DNA of 64,000 nucleotides from Locusta migratoria (taxonomy: Eukaryota; Arthropoda; Insecta; Orthoptera; Acrididae). The notes under the pieces were generated by a model. The model was not told the origin of the DNA. It made no database searches and was given only the letters and a program-made list of their open reading frames with translations. Shown in pieces: positions 1 through 10,039 of this stretch (positions are counted from its first letter, which is position 1; each line of letters starts with the position of its first letter). The stretch covers positions 145,558,730 through 145,622,729 of the forward strand of contig CM048746.1 in assembly GCA_026315105.1 (NCBI GenBank), read 5' to 3'. A program made the translations under genes and the position numbers.

Positions 1-720
1 TCTATCCCTCTGTCAGTCATTTCGATATCTGCCATTTTGTAATCTGTGCGGCAATCTAGGGAAGGAACTACAGTGCTCTGTGTAACAGCTTTGGAAAAAT
101 ACATTTAGTAATTCTGCCTTTAGAGTGTCATCCTCTGTTTCAATGCCATTTACGTCACAGAGTGTCTGGACACTTTGTTTTGATCCATCTACCGCTTTGA
201 CATAAGACCAAAATTTCTTAGGATTTTCAACCAAGTCAGTACAAAGAACTCTACTTTCGAATTCGTTGAACGCCTCTCGCATAGCCCTCCTCACGCTACA
301 TTTCGCTTCGTGTAATTTTTGTTTGTCTACAAGGCTTTGGCTACGTTTATATTTGAAGTGAAGTTCCCTTTGCTTCCGTAGCAGCTTTCTAATTCGGTTG
401 TTGTACCACGGTGGCTCCTTTCCATCTCTTACGACCTTACTAGGTACATACTCATCTAGTGCATATTGTACGATGGCTTTGAACTTAGAACACTGTTCCT
501 CATCACCATCTGTACTTAAGATAAAACTTCTGAGCTGGGCCGTAAAGTACTCTAAAATCCTCTTTTTGTCACTTTTTCCGAACAGAAAAATCTTCCTACA
601 TGTTTTAATATTTCTATTTACGGCTGAAATTGCCAATGCTGTAACCGCTTTATGATCGCTGATTCCCTGTTCCGCATTAACTGTTCCGAATAGTTCGGGT
701 CTGTTTTTCACCAGAAGGTC
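1..720 (-). mobile_element. LINE family A fragment (CR1-like), endonuclease end and EN-RT linker
   Basis: A 232-residue open frame (711 down to 13) reads the end of an apurinic-type endonuclease and the linker before a reverse transcriptase. Visible marks are GISDHKAV near residue 17 (the SDH motif of the EEP endonuclease fold), EPPWYNNRIRKLLRKQR near residue 100 and NPKKFWSYVK near residue 163. The same landmarks occur in the better copy at 36466-37485. The frame breaks near position 40, and the expected continuation (KMADIEMTDRGI) is readable in another frame to the window edge, so the RT part lies outside the window. Nothing 5' of the SDH motif is recognisable beyond about 720, so the copy is also 5' truncated. 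It encodes no complete enzyme here. The family is secure; the exact clade name is inferred. Confidence 0.85.
13..711 (-). pseudogene. LINE A ORF2 fragment (endonuclease C-terminus and linker)
   Basis: Open frame of 232 codons inside the LINE fragment. It would encode part of the element's endonuclease-reverse transcriptase, which nicks target DNA and copies the element RNA at the nick. The catalytic SDH triplet is present, but the GDFN part of the endonuclease and all RT motifs are missing. The ATG is internal and probably not a real start. The last dozen residues are frameshifted relative to family A. No promoter is visible. Confidence 0.8.
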
Positions 721-1109
721 TAATTATCTGTATTCAATGAGGAATCTCTTGTTTTGTGTTACGCGTAAGTCAACCGATGTTACGACATTTCACTGCTGGT
801 ATTTATTTCTAGAGAAATAAACCAGGAACTGACATCAATTCATTGTTTACAACACACCAAATTAATGAGAGGAGACATCAATTCTATTATTGTATCACAA
901 CAAAGATCTGATTGGAATTGATAAGACAATAAAACGTTGCTTTCAGTTGTATCCTCTGTCAACCTACACTACCTACTCTTCATCCTTCTCCTCGTCCTTC
1001 TCCACCTAGTTCTGATATAAACCACGGTACATCTGATTCAGAACAAATTCCAAGTCTTAAGTATTTTTTCCAATCGCCAATTAGTCAATTTCCTCCTCGC
1101 TTAATTGCT
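721..1109. other. Unassigned AT-rich DNA
   Basis: No coding signal or repeat that I recognise. There is a short C/T-rich patch at about 960-1010. Confidence 0.5.
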
Positions 1110-1250
1110 CAGCTGATACTCCCAATCTCTCTAGTCATCTGCTCCTCCCATGTGTCCAGTATTTTCTCCCCGCACTGTCTGTTTTGATTGTGGCTCTTGA
1201 ACGTACTCTCTCGTGTAAAGGATGCTTCATCCGTAAAAAGGTACACAGTT
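1110..1250 (-). pseudogene. Mariner-like transposase scrap
   Basis: Reading the minus strand down from about 1246 gives VYLFTDEASFTRESTF and then a decayed tail ending at a stop near 1110. FTDEASFTRE resembles the second catalytic block (D followed by E-A-S-F-T-R) of mariner-type DDE transposases. Only about 45 codons remain and no terminal repeats were found. The assignment rests on this one motif. Confidence 0.45.
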
Positions 1251-1789
1251 CAGAAATGCCGATTGTTAGGTACACTTCAGCAAAAACCACTGGCAGATTT
1301 TAATTAGAGTGGGAAGTGGTCTGGCTTATAGTCTTGAAACTTCTAAAAGCAGTAGGGATTCAATTCATCTTGATGCCACAAATGTCATATTGTGGAATGG
1401 TGTACACCAATTGATGTCTATACTATCTGTTGAACTTCAATTGTCAAAGCGTGCCAGCCGTAGACCTTCACATATAGTTCATTGCCAAATTGAAATATGG
1501 CTGCTTCGGAATGTTATTAGAACAAGAAGTGATAATACGTTTCGATTCCATTGCCACACCATCCTACTACACCGTATGTAGATATAAAGTTCAAACTAAG
1601 AAGTATGCTTTGAATTATTGTCACGTAGAAACTAAATGATATGCGTTTGCCATATTCCAATATGACGGACAACGCGAAATCTTGTGTAAAGCTTATGAAT
1701 GTCTAGGCACGCAGCAGTTGTATGCTCAGAGACCAGAATTATAGATCCAGGTAACATAGAGATCGTGCAACGCACCGTGAGTTTGAAGA
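1251..1789. other. Unassigned DNA
   Basis: No feature supported. A 90-codon frame at 1309-1581 has no recognisable motif and is treated as chance. Confidence 0.5.
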
Positions 1790-1803
1790 GAATGTGCTTT
1801 TCA

Positions 1804-1998
1804 AATCTTCAAATTTTTGTACAACTTATGGGACTTAACTACGGGGTCATCAGGCCCTAAGCTTACAAACTACTTATGAAATAGCTAAGACTAAAGACGG
1901 CACAAATATCCATGCCCGTGGGGATTCGAACCCCCGACCGTAGTGGCCGTGCAGACCGTGACTGGAGCGCCTTAGCCCTTTCGGCCACCGCGGCTGGC
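1804..1998 (-). mobile_element. tRNA-derived SINE (main family), full length
   Basis: Read on the minus strand, the element starts with a class II tRNA-like head: box A-like GTGGCCGA..., box B GGTTCGAATCC and CGGGCATGG just after. A 3' body follows with GGGGACTTAACTACGG-type sequence in reverse, ending near ACAA..TTTG. It is flanked by an exact 14-bp target-site duplication, GAATGTGCTTTTCA, at 1790-1803 and 1999-2012, which fixes both ends. It is a non-autonomous retroposon transcribed by RNA polymerase III and dependent on a LINE for copying; no ORF. Confidence 0.93.
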
Positions 1999-2012
1999 GA
2001 ATGTGCTTTTCA

Positions 2013-2708
2013 GCAGTACTAGCGATTTCTGTTCAATTCTGGTGTACGCACGTTACCTTATCGATCACGTTCGTCAGCCCTTCGAGTTTTTCACACCAAA
2101 TGATTGCAAGGGTTTCGAAGTAGGTCTTCGAGTTATATGTGAAATAGCAAGAACGTGCCAGTGGAAAGTTTACCTCAAGCAAACCTGTCTCTCTTAGGCG
2201 CCTGTGGATGGCAGCAAATAGGCGTAGATCTGCCTCGCAATGATTCGGAAACCGCTGAACGTGTAAAAGTTGAGGAGCGCGAGCATTTCCATCCGCCATC
2301 CAGTAAGACAGACATGGCCAAACAGCGCCTCGCGGGCGCGGGCACCCTCGTTGTGCCACGCCCCTGCCCCGCGCACTGTGCGCAGCGACGTATGGGGCAC
2401 TAGACTAGCGACACACGGTCGCGGCCAGTGTACTGCGCCCGCGGGGCGCGGGCGCGCCTGCCGCACAGAGACGGAATCCCCAAAACGTGGCCGAAACCCC
2501 AAGAAGACGTTTAATTCACACAAAACTCATCAAACGGGGAGTTTTTGAGGTAGGTTATTACGAATTTGATGGTAAAAATTGTCTAAACAAACTAGCGGAG
2601 CTAATATAGCAACGTGACCCAATAATAATTTATTAACAACAGTGTATATATGATATTTAGACACTAATAATTAATACACTGCCAACACGATTTGTTTATT
2701 ATAACAAA
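2013..2708. other. Unassigned DNA with a CpG-rich block
   Basis: About 2325-2475 is strongly GC- and CpG-rich compared with the AT-rich surroundings. Several open frames overlap here on both strands because stop codons are scarce in GC-rich sequence; none shows a family motif. It could be an old CpG-rich repeat or a remnant CpG island. Nothing further is supported. Confidence 0.45.
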
Positions 2709-2733
2709 ACTAGATGACCCAGTAAACTTCGTA

Positions 2734-3370
2734 TTACTTGTGAATATAAACCATATTAATATAAATCACATACATTTTACACCCAGGTTTTACAGAAGCA
2801 CCATCAGGTAGTCTAAGTATCGGATCGATAGTGTGCGTCACTTGGAAGCAATTGTTATATTTTTGGATGTTGGCCAAGAAGTGTTTAGAGTCATTTTCCA
2901 TCCCAAAAAGTATTGAGTGTAATGGACCAGGTGGTGGGACCAATTGTGGCAATTTTACTTTACCACCAGCACAACATAATCCTGCCATTCATCGCTGTAT
3001 TTTAAAACTTTACAATGTTGACAAATGATTGAAATTTCCTCATCTGTTACAGATTTGTCGGCACTATAATCTTTTTCCGGATCGTAAGAAAATGCTCCTC
3101 GTTCCAGGTTCACTGGAGCGTCTGCCGAATCGATCGATTTCATTATCTCGTGCTTGCTGTTGTTGTGATCAATGTGCCGGAACTCGTTCCGTTCTATACA
3201 TATCAACTTCGTTGTAATTCACACTACAACGCAAACCTGCCATACCAATACGACTGTTAACATATCATTCTCTCGCTGTTCATCAGTGCGGTTAGCGAGT
3301 GAGATAGCTCGTCGCACATTTGATTGACGTCGACGATCTATTTTACGTCTTTTCTCTTCGGCATTGTGAA
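2734..3370 (-). pseudogene. Helitron replicase/helicase N-terminal fragment
   Basis: Three decayed pieces on the minus strand read in the order expected for the N-terminus of Helitron proteins. A basic stretch (EEKRRKIDRRRQSNVRRA, about 3360-3300) is followed by LERGAFSYDPEKDYS and ICQHCKVLKY (about 3120-3000). After a frameshift near 2985 come CCAGGKVKLPQLVPPPGPL and then SKHFLANIQKYNNCFQ (2988-2840). The cysteine-containing stretch with GKV.LP.L..PP and the FL..I.KYN..FQ block are characteristic of this family. The protein normally nicks and unwinds DNA in rolling-circle transposition. The rolling-circle Rep tyrosines and the helicase motifs are not present. Confidence 0.75.
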
Positions 3371-3602
3371 CAGTATCAGATAATAATGTTAGCGTGCAGT
3401 GATAATGGTAACTATAATGCTGGCAGAATGACAAATTTTTTGTTTTTGTTTTTGGTGTTAGTTTCATTGTGCACTTTGCATATATTTGGTGTATGTGTAA
3501 CCTTTGACAATTACTTTGACAGTTCATATACGGGTTCAGATTATGTAAAGCGAACTTTACTCTTTTAAAGCATATTTCTGAACGCACCCAATACAATATC
3601 AA

Positions 3603-3864
3603 GTTATTATTTTACATGTTTTAAATCTGAATTTTCCTCGCAATTTTTCCACATTTTATCACTGTTTAAACCTTCCCTGAACTTCCACTATTTTTCAGAA
3701 GTCATAATTAACTTTTAAAAATTCGTTGTCGCTTTTGTAAAAAGTGCATAGAACGGCAGAACAACAGAAGTACCTGTCATTATTTTACATGTTTTAAATG
3801 TAAATTTTACTCGCAATTTTTCCATATTTTATCACCGTTTAAACTTTCCCTGAACTTCCACGAA
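3603..3864. repeat. Two ~88-bp direct repeats
   Basis: The sequence at 3603-3695 (TTATTTTACATGTTTTAAAT, then TCGCAATTTTTCC and TTCCCTGAACTTCCAC) recurs at 3777-3864 with few changes, about 174 bp apart. It lies inside the Helitron-related element. Confidence 0.8.
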
Positions 3865-4050
3865 TGTGACATGAACATTATCCTGGACATGTGTGCGTGA
3901 TTTGCCCACTCTTTCCGCCCACTATCGAGCCGATACTTAGAATATCTGATGATGCCTTTATAAAGCTACTGGGTCTAAAATACACATGATTTAAATTAAT
4001 ATTGTTTATATTAAGAGGTAAGTGATACGAAGTTCACCGGGTCATCTAGT

Positions 4051-4990
4051 CGACCCGGCAATGCTTCGCAATTGCTAATATGTATGTGCTCCAGCTTTGA
4101 ACGTCAAAAGTGCAAAATTTTATCTCAATCGTACGAATGATATTGATATCCCAAAAACAAGAGCTCATTCAGTTTCCACAAATTTTCCTATTTTCTGGCC
4201 AACTATTCCAAACGTATACTTCACTCAAACATTCCTCTCGCTTTCAACGTCGAATGATTAAAATTTTACCGCAATCAGATGAATTGTATTGACATTTCGT
4301 AGAAAAATCTCTCTACTTTTTTTTTATTTTCCAATTTGCTGGAAACTATCCGAAATTTTTATATCATAAGAACGTTACTCTTACTTTGAACGTCAAATAT
4401 GCAGAATTTTATCGCAATCAGACGAACGACATTGATATCCCATTGAAAAAAGCTCTTTCAGTTTCTCGCTAATTTCCAAATTTTTCCGGGTAACTTTCCG
4501 AATTTTTAGTTCATAAGGACGTTCATCTTTCGTTGAACGTCAAATGATGAAAATTTTATCGCAAGCGGATGAACGGTTCTCAACTTATAGTATTGAGTAC
4601 ATTTAGAAACACATTGAAAAAGAAACTTGGTTTGAATTTTGCCACTTTCCATTTTAACTGTCTCTACTTTTTTTTTTTAGTGAAAACTTTTCAAAGACCA
4701 TAACCCCTCTCCGTCGTGCGAATAGTCAGTTATAGTGCTGAATTCAATCAAACACACATTGACAAACGCACTTTCGGTTTTTCTCCAATTTTCCAATTTT
4801 CTGGTAGATTTACGAAAAAAAAATTTCATACAAACCTCGTCCTATTAAGCCGTACTGAAGTGATGCTCTTACAACCATGTTGCAATTTATTTCGGTTTTC
4901 AAGACTAAAATTAGCCAAATTGGTTCACCCGTTCTCCAGTTTTAGCGAGACTAACGAACAGCAATTCATTTATATATATATAGATAACAG
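4051..4990. repeat. Tandem array, ~147-bp unit, four to five diverged copies
   Basis: A block containing GAACGTCAAA, AAAATTTTATCGCAATC, ATTGATATCCC and TTCAGTTT recurs at about 4098, 4247, 4388 and 4535, with a weaker copy from about 4716. Spacing is 141-149 bp. The array starts right after the Helitron-related end at 4050 (CGACCCGGCAATGCTTCGCA) and ends near a TATATATATAGATA tract at about 4980. Tandem arrays of this kind are common inside insect Helitrons, so it may belong to the same or an adjacent element. No coding content. Confidence 0.75.
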
Positions 4991-5026
4991 AATATTTGTC
5001 TAAAATATATATGCATTGTAATTCAA

Positions 5027-5212
5027 ATCAAATGGCTGATAAGCTTAAGGGACGTAACTGCGTGGTCATAAGTCCCTAAACTTTCAAACTATTTATGAAC
5101 TACCTTACACTAAAGACGACACAAACATCCATGCCCGAGGGGGGATTCGAACCCCCGACCGTAGCGGCCATGCAGACTGTGATTGACGCACTGCTCGGTC
5201 ACTGCGGCCGGC
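5027..5212 (-). mobile_element. tRNA-derived SINE (main family), full length
   Basis: Minus-strand copy with the tRNA-like head at the right (box B as GGATTCGAACCCCCGACC on the plus strand) and the 3' tail at the left. A 13-bp target duplication, CATTGTAATTCAA, lies at 5014-5026 and 5213-5225. Several substitutions in the tRNA head suggest it is older than the copies at 37482 and 44932. Confidence 0.93.
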
Positions 5213-5225
5213 CATTGTAATTCAA

Positions 5226-6064
5226 TAATATATTGAAACAATCTTCAATGTCGCTGACAGAACACAAATAATGAATGTTATAGTGTAGCTAATAAGGACA
5301 ATCATTCTTAACATAGAACGCTGCATCGACCGCGTTGTGCTATGAAATGTCGCCGCACGGGCACTTGTAAATATTCATTAAGCAAGCGAAATGGCAGATT
5401 TTTGCAGCTGATTCTTGTCAATTCCATCAGACAATTAATCAGTCTATAGTCTGAGAGTTGCAATCCCGCTGTATATTGAGGTATATGCTACTTTTGCTCT
5501 AGTTTGGCAAAGCATGGTCGTTGTGCACAGGCATCGGAAAAATATAATATAAATTGGATAACCTGAAATTTATACCGATTTAGAGTACTAATATTTTGTG
5601 CATACCTCTAGCAACCATTTCCAGCTTGCAGAACTGAAATTATTCACTTCACTACCAAAATATTCACCCACAAATCGAGAGTAAATTTTCCTTGCATTCA
5701 CAGCGCCGCGTGTTCTCAACGAAGGTCTCTTTTGAAATGACGTAACTCGACAGGCATCGAAGACGGCAACCTCTTCTTCTGGAATGAGATGCACCAATTC
5801 TTCTTCTCCCCAACCCACCCATCAAAATTCCGAAGATCGAAATTTCATTTTTCGGGATTTTGGCCACTTTTAAATGGATTTCGTCCCACTGTGCGCTGGG
5901 CGGAAATTTTGGCCGCATGTCTGTCCTTTGCGTCCATTAACAGCACTCAATTTCCTGTCACTACCGTCAATGCATAATCTGTGAATGAGTCATGTGAACG
6001 GTCAAAAGCAACGCTTTCACGTCCAAGTAAATAATGGAAAACCGTTGTGTTGTCCCGCAAGGAA
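5226..6064. other. Unassigned DNA
   Basis: No repeat or gene recognised. Open frames at 5588-5977 overlap on opposite strands and show no motif. Confidence 0.5.
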
Positions 6065-6076
6065 TATCTGCAACTA

Positions 6077-6272
6077 ATAATGTAATGTTTGTAAAGTCTA
6101 CGGGACTTAACTACGGGGTCATCAGTCCCTAAACTTACAAACTACTTATGAACTACCTAACACTAAGGACGGCACAAATATCCATGCCCGAGGGGGGATT
6201 CGAACCCCCGACCGTAGTGGCCGTGCAGACCGTGACTGGAGCACCTCAATCCCCTCGGCCACCGCGGCCGGG
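6077..6272 (-). mobile_element. tRNA-derived SINE (main family), full length
   Basis: Minus-strand copy. The 12-bp target duplication TATCTGCAACTA at 6065-6076 and 6273-6284 fixes the ends. The tRNA-like head (GCGGTGGCCGAGGGGATTG in reverse) and the tail AATGTTTGTAAAGTCT are both present. Confidence 0.94.
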
Positions 6273-6284
6273 TATCTGCAACTA

Positions 6285-7900
6285 TGCCGACTACAGCGTT
6301 CACGTGTAAAGGCCAGGAACCGTCAACCGGACGTTCCTTTACCTTGGTGAGACTAATGCAATGAAAACGGTGCCCTGTAGTTCCGCTACTGTGACGACTC
6401 GGATGGCATGTTATGTGCCAACATTTTTGGCTGTGCGTGTTGCAGTTAAACGACGCCTAGTGCCGTAAAAAATGCTTGTTATGTTCCACTCAACTAGCTC
6501 TCTCATTTTCTACACTCATTTTAGATACATCCTGCTTAAGTATGCAATAGCAGGCCAAACCGTGGATACAGTTACTTATATAAAATATCTGGTAGTAGAT
6601 AAAATAATAATTTCAAATGGAACGTTCATATAAAAACATTACCAGGTAAGGAAGATGCCAGACCGAGATTCATTGTTAAAATTGTCAGAAAGGATAGTTC
6701 GTCAGCAAAGGAAGTATGTTCCAAAAGTCTCCTCCGTGCAGCGCATGAGTATTGCTCATCAGTGTCCCATCCGCACCAGATGAAATTAATAGAAGACACA
6801 GAGATGTTCCAAAGATAAGCAGCACTCATGTTACTGGCTTATTTACCAAGTGCGAAAATATTATGGAGATGTTCGGGAAACCTCTAGTGGCAGACGCTGC
6901 AAGAGAAACGTTATGTATCGCGATACGGGCTTCTGTCGATGATCCAAGAGCGCACGTTTCATGATGTCTACCAAAATACTGCTTCCTCTTTCATACATCA
7001 GAGAGATTAGGGACCGCACGGAGGCATACAGGTAATCAATTTTTTCAGCGAACGCTACGCGACTGGTATTGGAGGAAGTGATAATCGTACCCACAGTAAT
7101 CTCTACCACGCGGTGTGAGGTAATTTGCGGAGTTTGGATGAAGCTGTTAGTGGTTTTTAATTGTTTCTGTCTTTACCTTCATTGGTCGGATAACTGTGGG
7201 TCAGTAACTGACCATCCTCGACAGCAAATTGCTTACTGTAACCATCTTACTCCTAACAAACTCTGCCATATTCCAAAATGATAATCAGGCCACACTTGGG
7301 CAGAAAATTTCAGGCAGGCTTAGTACAGCTTCAGGAAATTGGCAAATATCACCACTGTACACCACAGTCGCCATGTCTCGATATAACTAAACCTTTGTGG
7401 GGGGAGTTTTAGTTTTGGAGCAGAGCGTGAGGAATTATTTTACATCTCCAGCATAGTGGAAATAATTGGCGAATTTTTGTAACAAGAATGGATAACTTTC
7501 TGTTGCTAAAACATAAAGACGCTTTACGAATCCCTACCTGGAAGAGTTGCAACTTTTCTTAAAGCCATTGGTGACTAAATACTTGTAAGTATTGTTACTA
7601 TGTTATGTGACCCAGTCTCCTGCAATTTATGAGGATAGGAGTGTTGCTGCAGTGCATGTGGTCTGCCGCAGTGGGGCTTGAAATCGAACGGTATTAGGTT
7701 TAAAAACGTTTAAACAGTGTTCACGCGGCGGTACTCCCTTCTTCTCCCGAAATTTTTCGGGCCGACGTTCTCTGGGTCAGCGGGTAGACGTCGAGTTGCC
7801 CACCGTTGCGACAGTCATCGAAGAGTTCGCTGAACCAGCCACCTTTTGCTAGGACTTGCTGGTGTCTGCTGAGGTGTTGGTCTGCTGGGCGTTCGGACGT
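6285..7900. other. Unassigned DNA
   Basis: Nothing recognised on either strand. Short frames at 6626-7281 have no family motif. Confidence 0.5.
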
Positions 7901-7912
7901 CTGTGTCTGTGT

Positions 7913-7963
<51 letters not shown>

Positions 7964-7984
7964 TGTGTGTCTGTGTGCGCGCGC
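7901..7984. repeat. (TG)n microsatellite
   Basis: An almost pure TG/GT run with a few TC and TA interruptions, ending in a GCGCGCGC tract. Cysteine/valine- and threonine/histidine-rich frames on both strands across it are artefacts of the repeat. Confidence 0.97.
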
Positions 7985-8554
7985 GCCGTCTAGCTGGATC
8001 GTCCAGTAGATTAGATTAGTGCTTGTTCCAAAGATTATGAATACGACATTTCGAAGTGATGTGGAATTTGTCAGTTTAATAAAATGTAACTTTCTATGAT
8101 ATTTCAAAACATGCATTCTCCTATTTTTTAATTATAAATATTAAGCTCAAAATATTAATTCGACCATTCAAATAATCACATGAGAAAACCCGTTCTTTTG
8201 ATATTGGATTGTTTAAGTTTCAGTTCGTCTGGAATGTGGTATGATACTGTTCATCTGTTACAGTTTCACACAGTTCACTTGTAAACGTCGACAGCTGGAG
8301 GTATGGATATTATCTCCGCCATGTAATTACGTCACGTCCGATGATTGGTGTTTGGCATGCGCCGCTCTTTCTGTCAGTCATCCTGATGCGAAACTGAAAA
8401 TATTAAACGCAACATCAGATCATTTGGTTAAAGCTATTGGCCTCTGCTCCACAAACATAAATAAATGAATGAATGCATGTGGGATGTATCCGTTTATGTT
8501 AATCATGTCACATTAGGATATTGTTTTCTATTGTAGTTGGTTACAATCTGAAAT
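7985..8554. other. Unassigned AT-rich DNA
   Basis: No supported feature. Confidence 0.5.
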
Positions 8555-8692
8555 CCAAATGTTCAAATGTTTGTAAAGTTATGGGACCTAAATGCAGTGG
8601 TCATCGGTCCCTAAACTTACAAACTGATTGAACTAACTTATCGTAAGAACAACACACACACATCCCTGCCCAAGGGATGACCCTAAGATCAT
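8555..8692 (-). mobile_element. Old SINE copy, tRNA head degraded
   Basis: Starting at CCAAATGTTCAAATG, the 3' body (TTGTAAAGTTATGGGACC, GGTCATCGGTCCCTAAACTT) is clear. The region that should be the tRNA-like head (CATCCCTGCCCAAGGGATGA) has largely decayed. No clean target duplication was found. It belongs to a sister subfamily of the main SINE (GGTCATCGGTCCC rather than GGTCATCAGTCCC). Confidence 0.8.
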
Positions 8693-10039
8693 AAAGATAA
8701 TTTACCGATCCAGTGTGAGAGAAAAGTGTGGAAAACTATTATGACACTGCATATTCAACTATGCTGTCCTTTCCATCGCAAGCTGCTTTCAATCTTCCGA
8801 AGGATCTTTAGCGCCACTAAAGGTTACTGTATGACCTTCCGTAAAAGAGTCACTAGTAGAACATTTAAATTCAGCGAAAAATTGATTCAGATTAACAGTT
8901 GCAAGATCGTAGTCAATTTATGTATGTGTGTGCTGTTAAATAATGTTATATTACCTCACTATTTACAAGCCTTCAGAGATACTTATCTGTTATTTATATG
9001 AAATGGGGAATACGACTCATTTTTCTCACCGCTGGCCATTAAGTCCTTCAAACCTTACATAGAACTTCTGCTCGAACTGTTTGATTTACTCCATGAATTA
9101 CACATTTTAGAAAGTTACTGGTAGTGCGACTGCTAATTAAACACGCTTTCCCGAAACTATGAGAATGGTGAAAAGCGTCAGCAATGCAGAAATACTATTA
9201 CAAAAAGTATTTATGAATCGAGAGTGGGGAAACTAAGTACGACTGAAAGTATAGTAATGAAGTGGCAAGAACATTCCACGTTCCATTTCACACCCTAAAC
9301 ATTTTCAAATCTTTAGAAGTATATGTCACCCATCTTATAGACATTAAACTAGGTAGCAAGCCTCTGTGAGACAAACAAAACAAATATTTGCTGAAATACA
9401 CAAATCTATTAGTGAAGAGGCAGTTAAAAAATGAAAGGAAGTGTATTACAAATCGTCTCTAAAAGTATCATTCGTATAAAACTTAAATTACTATATAGAG
9501 CCGTACGGTCTCCGATTAAAAATACTAATCACATCAGAACTCCATAAATCTGCTCATCACATTATACCTAGACACTCTCATTTAATACCACGTTGTTTCT
9601 GTATATATCTTCTTAAATCACAGTGATTATACTATCCATTAGGTTCAAGTTACTGAGAGAAAGCAAGAAAATAACTATCTTCATGTGGTGTATATACAAT
9701 CACTAATGGTCCTATTTACAGATGTTACTATTTCCTATTAATTTCGAGGACTAATTGTAATAACATAAACGAGACGTGTTGCAGTCGCAACTACAAAGAT
9801 TCTAAAGATGATCGTGATGGATCGAAACATGTAAATGAAAAGAAAAGGCACTTGCAACTGTATACTGATAATTACCCAATAAATTATTTCAAATAAAAGT
9901 AAATGTTAGAAAATTATCCATTCATAAATACTATGCTAATGAGATCTGAATATTGATACCTGGGAGAGACGATAGAATAATTGTAATCAACATAATTCTT
10001 GACCTGTGGAAGAAAACCAAACAATATAAGTTAAGGAAA
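8693..10039. other. Unassigned AT-rich DNA
   Basis: No gene or repeat that I can name. Confidence 0.45.

Larger units (their letters stand above)
2709..4050 (-). mobile_element. Helitron-related element bounded by ~130-bp inverted repeats
   Basis: The two ends are inverted copies of one another: 2709-2836 (starting ACTAGATGACCC) and 3920-4050 (ending GGGTCATCTAGT), roughly 80% alike by eye. Between them the minus strand encodes a decayed Helitron protein N-terminus. Two direct ~88-bp repeats lie inside at about 3603-3695 and 3777-3864. Long inverted repeats are not typical of classical Helitrons, so this may be a Helentron-like or rearranged double-ended copy. The helicase and most of the Rep domain are absent. 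Confidence 0.6.

Noticed and set aside
2033..2548. Four overlapping ~100-codon frames on both strands
   Set aside because: All pass through the CpG-rich block where stops are rare, and none shows a family motif or codon signature.
4051..4990. CRISPR-like spaced repeats
   Set aside because: The spacing of ~147 bp with diverged whole-unit similarity is a tandem array, and the organism is clearly eukaryotic.
7721..8116. 131-codon minus frame and 67-codon plus frame across the TG repeat
   Set aside because: The frames are Thr/His or Cys/Val repeats dictated by the microsatellite, with no domain at either end.
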